A stretch of 16,344 nucleotides of DNA, taken from the NCBI GenBank assembly GCA_023457475.1, contig JAEWLO010000504.1, forward strand, positions 1-16,344, in the 5' to 3' direction. A program made the position numbers and the translations under genes. Numbering within the stretch: the stretch's first letter is position 1; each line of letters opens with the position of its first letter. This stretch comes from Pseudomonadota bacterium (GTDB lineage Bacteria; Pseudomonadota; Gammaproteobacteria; Xanthomonadales; Xanthomonadaceae). The notes beneath the pieces are model-generated. The model was not told the DNA's origin and did no database searches. It was given only the letters and a program-made list of their open reading frames with translations. Below are positions 1-7,500 of the stretch, piece after piece.

Positions 1-1215
1 GTCATGAAGACCGTGGTGGTGCTGTGCAGCGGCCTCACCCTGGTTTACGGCTGGAGCTACCTGCGCGAGCGTGACCTGTTCCAGGGCGAGATTCCGGTGC
101 TGGTGCTGTTCGCCACCGCCGGCATGATGATCCTGGTCTCGGCCGGCAGCCTGCTGATGGTGTATCTGGGCCTGGAACTGCTGGCGCTGTGCTCCTACGC
201 GCTGGTCGCCAGCAACCGCGACAACAAGCTGGCCTCCGAAGCGGCGATGAAGTACATCGTGCTGGGCTCGCTGGCCTCCGGCCTGCTGCTGTACGGCATG
301 TCGCTGATCTACGGTGCCACCGGTTCGCTGCACCTGGATGTGATCCGCGGTGCCATCGAGCATTCGGAAGAACGCACCCTGCTGTTGACCGGCACGGTCT
401 TCATGATCGCCGGCGTGGCCTTCAAGCTCGGCGCGGCACCGTTCCACATGTGGCTGCCCGACGTGTACCAGGGTGCCCCGGCACCGGTCGCGCTGTTCAT
501 CAGCTCGGCCCCGAAGCTGGCCGCGTTCGGCATGGCCTACCGCCTGCTGGAAATGGGCGTGGGCCCGCTGTCGCCGGAGTGGAAGTACCTGATCGGTGGC
601 CTGGCGGCGTTCTCGCTGGTCATCGGTAACCTGATGGCCATCGCGCAGAGCAACCTCAAGCGCATGCTGGCGTACTCCACCGTCTCGCACATCGGCTTCC
701 TCCTGCTCGGCATCGCCGGTGGCGGCGAGCGCGGTTATGCCGCGGCGCTGTTCTACGCCCTGAGCTACGCAATCATGTCCACCGCCGGCTTCGGCGCGAT
801 CATCGCGCTGTCGCGCAACGGCTTCGAGGCCGAAAAGATCGAAGACTTCAAGGGCCTGAACGCCCGCAACCCGTGGATGGCCGGGCTGGTGCTGTGCATC
901 ATGGCCTCGATGGCCGGCATCCCGCCGTTCCTGGGCTTCTGGACCAAGCTGGCCGTGCTCGGCGCGGCGGTGGACGGTGGCCTGCTGTGGCTGGCGATCC
1001 TGGGTGTGCTGGGCGCGGTGAGCGGCTGCTTCTACTACCTGCGCGTCATCAAGGTCATGTACTTCGATGAACCGGTGGGCGAGCCGCTGCCGGCCAACAA
1101 CGACCGCGTGCTGGGCGTAGTGCTGGGCGTGAACGCACTGGCGCTGCTGGCGCTGGGCTTTGCCTGGAACCCGATCATGGTCTGGTGCCAGCAGGCATTT
1201 GCGCATCTCGCCTGA
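1..1215 (+). CDS. nuoN: NADH-quinone oxidoreductase subunit N, 3' part
   Basis: Membrane subunit of respiratory complex I, one of the antiporter-like subunits that couple NADH:quinone electron transfer to proton pumping in the inner membrane. The frame is open from base 1 and stops with TGA at 1213-1215, giving 404 visible codons. Family members are about 480-490 aa, so roughly 80 N-terminal residues lie upstream, and the ATG at 4 is internal. The visible part is a chain of hydrophobic helices with family hallmarks: YLGLELLALCSYALVA, then FKLGAAPFHMWLPDVYQGAP (visible residues about 141-160, with the Lys of a proton-channel helix), then KRMLAYSTVSHIGF and GIPPFLGFWTKL. It is normally the last gene of the nuoA-N operon, and no further nuo gene follows here. 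The frame looks intact. Identification is very secure; only the start is missing. Confidence 0.97.
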   Translation, partial: VMKTVVVLCSGLTLVYGWSYLRERDLFQGEIPVLVLFATAGMMILVSAGSLLMVYLGLELLALCSYALVASNRDNKLASEAAMKYIVLGSLASGLLLYGMSLIYGATGSLHLDVIRGAIEHSEERTLLLTGTVFMIAGVAFKLGAAPFHMWLPDVYQGAPAPVALFISSAPKLAAFGMAYRLLEMGVGPLSPEWKYLIGGLAAFSLVIGNLMAIAQSNLKRMLAYSTVSHIGFLLLGIAGGGERGYAAALFYALSYAIMSTAGFGAIIALSRNGFEAEKIEDFKGLNARNPWMAGLVLCIMASMAGIPPFLGFWTKLAVLGAAVDGGLLWLAILGVLGAVSGCFYYLRVIKVMYFDEPVGEPLPANNDRVLGVVLGVNALALLALGFAWNPIMVWCQQAFAHLA

Positions 1216-1218
1216 AAA

Positions 1219-1247
1219 ATGACACAAAGCTGCGCATTTGCTGTAAT
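1219..1247 (+). promoter_or_regulatory. sigma70-like promoter for the tRNA-fMet transcript
   Basis: ATGACA (1219-1224, five of six matches to TTGACA), a 17-base spacer, then TGTAAT (1242-1247, five of six matches to TATAAT). The predicted transcription start is near 1254, giving a leader of about 87 bases before the tRNA. It begins four bases after the nuoN stop. Both boxes and the spacing are read directly; activity is inferred. Confidence 0.55.
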
Positions 1248-1256
1248 ATGCGCAGC
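1229..1256. repeat. perfect inverted repeat overlapping the tRNA promoter
   Basis: GCTGCGCAT (1229-1237) is matched by its exact reverse complement ATGCGCAGC (1248-1256) with a 10-base loop. There is no T-run after it, so it is a poor rho-independent terminator. It lies across the -10 box and predicted start of the tRNA promoter, so it could be an operator, or a weak hairpin at the 3' end of the nuo mRNA. The structure is certain; the role is unknown. Confidence 0.5.
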
Positions 1257-1340
1257 CTGAGTTGTCACTGCAGCGGTTCAGCCAGAACATCGTTGCGGCA
1301 GGGTGTCTCGCCAGAGGGCCCGCAATTCAAACACTTCCGG

Positions 1341-1417
1341 TGCGGGGTGGAGCAGTCTGGCAGCTCGTCGGGCTCATAACCCGAAGGTCGCAGGTTCAAA
1401 TCCTGCCCCCGCTACCA
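1341..1417 (+). tRNA. initiator tRNA-fMet (anticodon CAT)
   Basis: A 77-base cloverleaf with encoded CCA (1415-1417) and anticodon CAT at 1375-1377. It is the initiator type. The anticodon stem ends in the three consecutive G-C pairs (GGG...CCC) required for P-site entry, and the first acceptor pair is unpaired (T1 at 1341 against T72 at 1413) where elongator tRNAs have a Watson-Crick pair. The rest of the acceptor stem, GCGGGG/CCCCGC, pairs perfectly. The body closely matches Escherichia coli tRNA-fMet, which has a C1/A72 mismatch instead. It provides the start tRNA for translation. In gamma-proteobacteria an fMet tRNA commonly precedes rimP-nusA; here RHS genes follow. Confidence 0.97.
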
Positions 1418-1451
1418 TGTTGTACCGCTGGACCCAGACATCCAGCAGCAG

Positions 1452-1476
1452 ACGGCGACCCTCGGGTCGCCGTTTT
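1452..1476 (+). terminator. rho-independent terminator after tRNA-fMet
   Basis: A perfect 10-base-pair stem, ACGGCGACCC (1452-1461) against GGGTCGCCGT (1464-1473), closed by a tight CTCG turn and followed by T residues (1473-1476). It lies 35 bases after the tRNA CCA end and should end its transcript. The minus-strand RHS gene ends at 1496, so its transcript also runs into this hairpin, but without a T-run on that side. It therefore works mainly for the plus strand. Confidence 0.75.
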
Positions 1477-1495
1477 GCGTTGGGCTGCGTTCGGC

Positions 1496-2950
1496 TTACA
1501 TCCAACCGCCGGCGTCGGGATGGCGTTGCAGTGCGTTCCAGTAGTTTTTCGCCGCGCCACGGACATGCACGACCGCTGCCACGGGCGGATGCAGTGCGTG
1601 GTTGATGACCGAGGTGCGCACGCGCGCGAAGCCGCTCTGCGGATGGAAGGTGTAGCGATCGCCAACCACCCTGTCGCGCGCCAATGCATCGCCTGCGCTG
1701 ACCTTGCCCTTGAACCCGGTCGTCGGCACGCCGGTTTTGTTGGCGACGTACTGCGCGGTGGAGCCGTACTTGTCGAACGTCGCCGAATAGCACATCTGCA
1801 GTTCGACCCGCCGGAACGCATAGCCTTCGCCAGCGGCCTTGCGCATCTGGGTGGTCAGGCCGCGTCCGCCGACGATGCCGTCGGCCTGCGCGGTGAACGG
1901 TGCCCCGTGCCCCTGCAGTACATCGATGTAGTCGTCAGCATGCAGGGTCGCCTTGCCCACGCTGACCTGGCCGCCCGGTTTGAGATGCCGGGCCATCTGC
2001 CTGCCTGCGCTGACCGAGCCGCGTCCGGATAAGCCCGTTGACCGGATCGTACCCAGGCGCTGGCCCCATCGTGCGGCTTTGTCCGCCACCCGGGTGGCGG
2101 CCTTCGCGGCGGCCTTGGCCAGGCCAGGCGCGGCACCGACGACGCCGACAGCCAGGCCTACCCACCCCAGGATCTCACCCGCCTTGTCGTCGCCGATGCC
2201 CATCGCCACCATCGCCGCGCCCTCGACCGCCACGCCGGCCGCGCCCAGAGCGGCTCCGGTGATGGCAGCCGCGCCACTGGCGTTGAGGGCGCTGATGCCG
2301 CCAGCCGCGAGTGCTCCGATGGCACCGACTGCTGTACCCATCGATGCAACCGCGACCACCGCCGCGACGGCCAGCCCGATGCCGGCAATCACCCATTTCC
2401 AGAAATGGCCATTCGGGTCGCGCCGATTGACGGGATCGCCGGCGCAATAGCTGAGTGGGTTGAGTCCGCCAGCATCGAAGGGTGCCGCTGGGTCCGGTGC
2501 AAGAAAGATGCCCAGCGCCGGACTGTAAGGGCGGTGGGTCGTCGCGCCCAGCAAGTGGCAGCCACTGACGCCGTCCAGCCACTCACCCATGAAGCCCGGT
2601 TGTGTCGTGGCGTGGGTTGGCGTGCGCTGGCCATGCGGTGCATAGGCGCTTGCGTGCACGTCGCTGCCGGCCTGCAGCAGCACCGAGCCGCCGGTGTCGC
2701 TTGCGAAAAGCGCGGGCGCTGCGTTGTCGGTTCCGGCCGCGACAACGTGATCGAGCAGCGTCAGCCACGAGCGACGTGTCTGGGCTGCCGTTCCGCCACT
2801 GCTGTGCAGATTGACCGGCTGTGCGCCGAGGAAGTAGTGCAGGTGGCTGACGCCTGCATGCACCACCTGGGCGAGCAGTCCATCGGCGTCGTAACGATAG
2901 TGCGCGGAAGTTTCGGACAGATGTGGAAGTGACGTTGTGCGTGTGTGCAT
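1496..2950 (-). CDS. RHS-core protein with putative caspase-like tail (inverted cassette)
   Basis: A 484-aa relative of the plus-strand cassettes, but standing alone on the opposite strand. The start at 2950 is supported by GGAG seven bases upstream (CTCTGGAGCCGCGCC-ATG). Order: one YD repeat (YRYDADGLL, residues 18-26); RHS-associated core (TTHRPYSP, FLAPDP, GDPVNRRDPNG, to 181); HFWKW (182-186); Gly/Ala-rich hydrophobic segment (187-285); a short linker with GLSGRG (306-311); then a unique tail. The tail has H348-G349 after YIDVLQG and C387 in VELQMCYS, 39 residues apart. This fits the clan CD pattern (hydrophobic strand-HG, then hydrophobic strand-QxC) of caspases and the MARTX C80 protease, and the following STAQYVANKTGVP also fits. 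The protease call is an inference from motifs. No immunity gene or partner shell is adjacent on this strand, and it lacks the PPxY/LPxY tail of the other cassettes. Confidence 0.85.
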   Translation of the reverse strand: MHTRTTSLPHLSETSAHYRYDADGLLAQVVHAGVSHLHYFLGAQPVNLHSSGGTAAQTRRSWLTLLDHVVAAGTDNAAPALFASDTGGSVLLQAGSDVHASAYAPHGQRTPTHATTQPGFMGEWLDGVSGCHLLGATTHRPYSPALGIFLAPDPAAPFDAGGLNPLSYCAGDPVNRRDPNGHFWKWVIAGIGLAVAAVVAVASMGTAVGAIGALAAGGISALNASGAAAITGAALGAAGVAVEGAAMVAMGIGDDKAGEILGWVGLAVGVVGAAPGLAKAAAKAATRVADKAARWGQRLGTIRSTGLSGRGSVSAGRQMARHLKPGGQVSVGKATLHADDYIDVLQGHGAPFTAQADGIVGGRGLTTQMRKAAGEGYAFRRVELQMCYSATFDKYGSTAQYVANKTGVPTTGFKGKVSAGDALARDRVVGDRYTFHPQSGFARVRTSVINHALHPPVAAVVHVRGAAKNYWNALQRHPDAGGWM

Positions 2951-3110
2951 GGCGCGGCTCCAGAGTCTGTGTCGGGCTGGAAAAGCAGGTGCACTGCATC
3001 ACCGCGCACATTCAATCAACGTCAACATGCGTGGCAGAATTTTCATCACTTCCGATTAACGAGCACGGGCGTATCAAAGATCCCTCGCAGTACAGGGTCA
3101 TTCGTTCAAC

Positions 3111-3118
3111 GGGGGGGG
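3111..3118. repeat. G8 homopolymer tract
   Basis: Eight consecutive G residues, 160 bases upstream of the inverted cassette start and 390 bases upstream of the 331-aa gene. Runs this long are prone to slipped-strand changes and in other bacteria can switch promoters or genes. It lies in no credible reading frame, so any effect would be on transcription. The tract is certain; a role is speculative. Confidence 0.6.
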
Positions 3119-3305
3119 CGCTCGGTTCACGCTCCCGGACGATGGCCTGGCAGGGAAAAACGCACGCACTGCCTGCGGGCAACAGGGCCTCACGCCCTCG
3201 GCACACGGCTGCCGGAGCGTGCCGCGTTGTTGCTTCGTCCCGTTTACCCATGGACTTCGGGTGTGTCATGAATCGAACCAGCCTCGCCACTCTCATGGTG
3301 CCTGC

Positions 3306-3319
3306 GGCCGCATGCGGCC
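3306..3319. repeat. 14-base perfect palindrome GGCCGCATGCGGCC
   Basis: Perfectly self-complementary with no loop, in the divergent intergenic region about 190 bases before the 331-aa gene. It could bind a dimeric regulator or be part of a degenerate REP-like element. No second copy was seen in the window. Confidence 0.4.
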
Positions 3320-3429
3320 CTACGTGCCTGCACGGCCGTCGGTCCGCCGCGACGGCAGCGGCACCTGTCCCTACGCGCGATTCCAGCTGACAGCTTTTCG
3401 CTGACCGTGCACCGATGACGCATTCCGTG

Positions 3430-3449
3430 CGAAGCGCGCCCGCGCTTCG
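3430..3449. repeat. hairpin upstream of the RHS gene train
   Basis: CGAAGCGC (3430-3437) and GCGCTTCG (3442-3449) form a perfect eight-base-pair stem with loop GCCC, ending about 60 bases before the start at 3509. No T-run follows, so it is not a standard terminator. It could lie in the 5' leader of the RHS mRNA or be an operator. Confidence 0.45.
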
Positions 3450-3508
3450 TTGGATGCGGCTGTCCGTACCACATTCAACTCGCCTTTCAACGCCTTGAGG
3501 ACACTGAC

Positions 3509-4504
3509 ATGGCCGCACAGGAAAAGACCTGGTCCGAGCTCACCAGATTCAGCTTCTCGAACTTCCACATCGACGAGCTTCCGCCTTCGGAACAGCTCTA
3601 TGCCAACGGACTCCAGCAGGTGCGCGTGGGCATCGAGCTCAGTATCATCAGTGAGGAGCTGGCGGATGAGAACGGATTTGCCGGCCCCGTAACGCTTTCC
3701 GCCAAGGAGTTGGCAAGCGTCCGCCTGGTGGTGTACCGCGGCGGTGCCGAACTGCCGGCACAGTGGAAGATCTCGGACGCGCCGAACGACTACCATCCTT
3801 TTCCGGAAGGCGCGCGCAGCGCTTCCGCCAACACGCACCGGTCATCGGCCCCGCGTGGTACGTACTACCCCGACCGCTACGTGACTACAACGGCAGGTCC
3901 GACCGATCTGAAGATGGCCCTCGCGATCACCCGCGACGATGGTGCCACCTTCATCACCGACGGAAATGATGATGAATATGGGCTGCTGGACGTGTCGATC
4001 ACGCTCACGCCCGTCGTCGTCCCGACCTATCACCTGGACAATTACAGCTTCGACAAGACCGAGCAGGAGAGCAACCTCGACCTGTTCGTCCATGTCTATT
4101 CCCTGAGTGCGCGCGACAACCAGAGCAAGCCGCTGCGGTTCATCGGCACTGCGACGGTTTCACCGGCCGGCATGATCCAGTGGCATGACAAAGTTGCCGG
4201 TGAAACCCACGCCTCGTACGTGGGCTACGCCCAGCCGGGGCAGAGCGCGGTGACCTGGAACACCAGCATCGTGTACGGGTCGCACAAGCCCAGCGCCAAG
4301 GTCAATCAGCCCAATGCGGACAGGCTGGCGTTCGTGCTGGTGGGGCGCAATGACATTCCCTTCCACAGCAGCAGCGCCATCAACCATAACGGGCCGCTGC
4401 TCGCGACGCCACGGGACCAGTACGGCAATCCGCATCCGATCCGCGTGCGGTTCAAGAACACGACCGCGGAAGGCCGGCTGGAGCTGATCATCGAAAAAGC
4501 GTGA
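3509..4504 (+). CDS. unrecognised 331-aa protein at the head of the RHS gene train
   Basis: I do not recognise a named family. The start at 3509 has GAGG eight bases upstream. The protein has no signal peptide, no transmembrane segment and no cysteine. It looks beta-rich and two-part. Residues about 1-130 include LYANGLQQVRVGIELSII, a pattern like an Ig-like or fibronectin-type strand pair, and then LSAKELASVRLVVY. The second half (about 160-331) alternates polar and hydrophobic strands such as LLDVSITLTPVVVPTY and ends PIRVRFKNTTAEGRLELIIE. It lies 52 bases before the RHS shell gene on the same strand, so it is probably cotranscribed and could be a partner, chaperone or surface-binding component. 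I have an uncertain memory of similar proteins next to RHS genes in Pseudomonas. Gene reality is secure; function is unknown. Confidence 0.85.
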   Translation: MAAQEKTWSELTRFSFSNFHIDELPPSEQLYANGLQQVRVGIELSIISEELADENGFAGPVTLSAKELASVRLVVYRGGAELPAQWKISDAPNDYHPFPEGARSASANTHRSSAPRGTYYPDRYVTTTAGPTDLKMALAITRDDGATFITDGNDDEYGLLDVSITLTPVVVPTYHLDNYSFDKTEQESNLDLFVHVYSLSARDNQSKPLRFIGTATVSPAGMIQWHDKVAGETHASYVGYAQPGQSAVTWNTSIVYGSHKPSAKVNQPNADRLAFVLVGRNDIPFHSSSAINHNGPLLATPRDQYGNPHPIRVRFKNTTAEGRLELIIEKA

Positions 4505-4556
4505 GTGCGGCAGTGGTTGTTCGTCTCCTTCATCCATGAAGCAACGGGGATTTCCC

Positions 4557-7500
4557 ATGAGCACCAGTGACGAATCCGTACAGGCGCCGTCTCCCGACGA
4601 GGGCGGTGCCACGCCGCTCTCCGGCACGCCCAACTACTCCAACGCGCAGAACTTCCTCAGCCACATGAACACCGGCGTGGACCCGCGCACCGGTGATTTC
4701 ACCTGCTCGTTCAGCCTGCCCGCGCTGGAGGCCAACGCGCTTCAGGGGCCTACCGTGCAGCTTGGGCTGGCATTCAGCGCGCAGCTCGCCGACAACCTGG
4801 GGTTCGGCATCGGCTGGGCGCTTACCGGGCTCACCCGGTACAACACGAACACCAAAGTACTGTCGCTGGCGACAGGCGAGCAGTTCGTCGCCAGTTATGA
4901 CCAAGGGGAATTCCAGTTCAAGGACTGCAAGCTCATTACGTTCCGCATGCGTCGCGACACGCAGCAGAGTGGCACGTTCTGGGTGACCCACAAGAATGGC
5001 GTGATCGAGAAGCTCTCCACCCTGGGAGGCGTCACCCAGACCGCAGTCCCCCTGGAGATCCGCTCGCCGGAAGGACGCGCTGTGCATCTGAACTGGCAGA
5101 GTTCCGCGTTGCCACGCCTGCAGTACATGCGTGACGAGCAGGGCGAGATCATGACCGTGAGCTACAACGGAGCGGTTGGGGCCAAGTTCACGCTGTTCTC
5201 GAAGCAGCAGGCTCCGGCGGTGTTCGATCTGGTCTTTGCGAACGGCCTGCTGCGGTCGGTGTCGCTCCCCGGCACCACCGCGAAATGGGGCTTGATGTAT
5301 GAAACGATCGCCGGCATGAACTACGTCAACCGCGTGGATCTGCCGATGGGAGGGTACGAAACCGTTACGTACAAGGCCGCCGGGCACCGGACGCTGCAGG
5401 GGGCTCCGCAGGCCACGGTGCCCTATGCGCAGGTTCACATCCGCGTTCCGGGGGCAAACCAGCCGTCGATCACGACCCGATACGAGTTCTCCGTCAAGAA
5501 TTACCTGGGGTACCAGAGCGGGCTGACGTGGAGCGCCAACGAGGACAACCTGTACAAGATGACGGCGGCCAATGGTCGCCAGTATCTGTACACCTCCAAG
5601 GCGACGATGGAGATGACCGTCGACGGAGCAACGACCAGGCGCGAGGTTGAATGCGAGTTCAACCGCCTGCACCTGCAGACCCGGGAGACTACCAACCAGA
5701 ACGGGCACGTGCTGGAAAAGGTCACCGTGTACCACGATGACCCGTCTGCATCGTTCGGCAACCAGAAGCCCTACTTCCAGCTGCCGAAGGAGACCACCAC
5801 GAAGTGGGCCATCGTCGGCTCGGGGACGGAGCGGATGGAGACGGTGACGACCGATTTCGACGACTACGGCAACCTCATCCGCCAGGTTGACGAAACGGGC
5901 CTGATTGAAGAGCGGGAGTACTACCCGATCGAGGGAGGGGACGGTTGTCCGGCGGACCCGCTGGGGTTCAAACGCTCGCTCAAGGTGCTGCGCGCCATTC
6001 CCATGGCCAACCGGGCAGACGGCGCGCCGGTCATCGAGACGCGCTATCGCTACGCCGAAGTCGCGTCGCTCGTGCCGGGTGACCCGAAGTACCTGGTGAT
6101 CCAGCAGGAGAAGAAGGTGGCACTGGAAGACGGCGAAACCGACCTGGGGACGGTGGACACCACCTACATCACCACGGCCACCGACCCGCACTTCGGTCGG
6201 GTGAAGTCCGAGACCAGCACGCTGAACAAGAAGGCGACCACGACGACGTATACCTATGCCGTCGCCAACAACCTGTTGACCATCAGCGCGACGGTGAAAG
6301 GTCATGATGGTGCAACCCGAAGTTCCATCGAGCGGCAATCGACGGTCAATGGCATGACCGTGTTCGAGGAAAGCGAGGAGGGCACCACGGTCGCGTTCGA
6401 GTACGACATGCTTGGCCGGGTAGTGAAGGAGATCGCCTCGCCGGATACCGAGTTCGAGGCGGTGCGCACCAGCGAATACACATTGGGCACCCCTTCCTTC
6501 ACCCAGCACACCGACGTTACCGGTACCCGCAGCCGGGTGTATCTGGACGGGCTGGGGCGTGAGGTGCGGAGTGAACTGGAGGATGTGGATGTCGCGGTCG
6601 GAACGTTCCGTGAGACCTGGACGCGGACCTACGATGCATTCGGCGATGTCGTGTCTGAAAGCGCCACCGACTGGGTGGCCGGGGTCAAGCGTCCGACATT
6701 GACCACTACCTATGCCTACGACCATTGGGGGCAGCGCAGGAGTGTGCAGCACCCGGATGGCAGCAAGGCGCTTACCCTGGCCGATCCCATTCACCTGATC
6801 GAGAAGGTGTGGATGGAGGACAAGGCCGGCAACAAGACGGGCAGCACGTCCACGTTTGGAAACGTGTTCGGCAAGCCGGACAAGATCCAGTACCACGATG
6901 CGACCCCCACGCTGGAGTCGGAGGAATCGTTCACATACGACGGCATCGGGCGCTGCGTGTCCGCGACCGATCGTCTCGGATTTGAAACCACTTACCGCTA
7001 TGACGCGTTCGACCGGCTGGTTGAGACCGTACTGCCGGATGGGGCAAGCGTCACCACCGGCTATGCGGTCCACAGCGGCGCTGAGCTGCCGGTGGAGATC
7101 GGCATCGAGCATGCCACGCTTGGGCCGCGGATGAGCGTGGGCCAGCAGACGTTCGATGGGCTCTCCCGGCGCCGGACCTACGTTGTGGGCGGTCGCACCA
7201 CCACCTTCGATTACGACGAAGGTGGCGTGCGCCCGACCAGCGAAACCACGCCCCTGAACCAGAAAATCACGTATGGATACGAGCCCTCGCTGGGCATGCA
7301 GTTGACCTCGCGCACCGATGTCAGCCCGTCCACCTATCGGTACGACAAGAAGCACGGCCAGCTGGTCCACACCGAGCGCGATGGGCTGAAAAGGACGCTC
7401 GAGTACTACAAGTCCGGCCAGCTCAAGCAGGAAACCTGGAAGAACGAGAGCGACGAGGAGCGCGTCGCCACTCACGTCCATTCGCTTTCCGGCCGGGCGC

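Larger units (their letters stand above)
2951..3508. other. 558-base divergent intergenic region, no gene seen
   Basis: Separates the inverted cassette from the plus-strand RHS train and must hold promoters for both. I found no convincing promoter pair. TTGACG lies in the minus direction around 3020-3030, but no good -10 follows. Short open frames exist on both strands, including a 40-codon frame from ATG 3268 (MNRTSLATLM...), but none has a good ribosome site or protein-like composition. The region holds a G8 run (3111-3118), a 14-base palindrome (3306-3319), a possible branched hairpin (3324-3364, inner stem CCGTCG/CGACGG) and a compact hairpin (3430-3449). It may be regulatory or the remnant of a lost gene. 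Confidence 0.6.

Noticed and set aside
1262..2032. 256-codon plus-strand frame through the tRNA and the inverted cassette
   Set aside because: It crosses tRNA-fMet and its terminator and is antisense to the RHS-core gene; no protein-like composition.
3306..3364. SMAG/REP-type element of Stenotrophomonas
   Set aside because: There is a palindrome and a possible stem, but the typical GTAG head and a second copy in the window were not found.
3268..3390. 40-codon frame MNRTSLATLM... resembling a short signal peptide
   Set aside because: No convincing ribosome site, no downstream coding continuation and the Ala/Arg-rich remainder looks like chance; perhaps a remnant, but unsupported.
3012..3518. 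168-codon minus-strand frame in the divergent intergenic region
   Set aside because: No ribosome site, Arg/Cys-rich random-looking product, and it overlaps the start of the 331-aa gene.
4536..4556. Seven-codon upstream start for the RHS shell
   Set aside because: No ribosome site before 4536, whereas ACGGGGA precedes ATG 4557 at a suitable distance.
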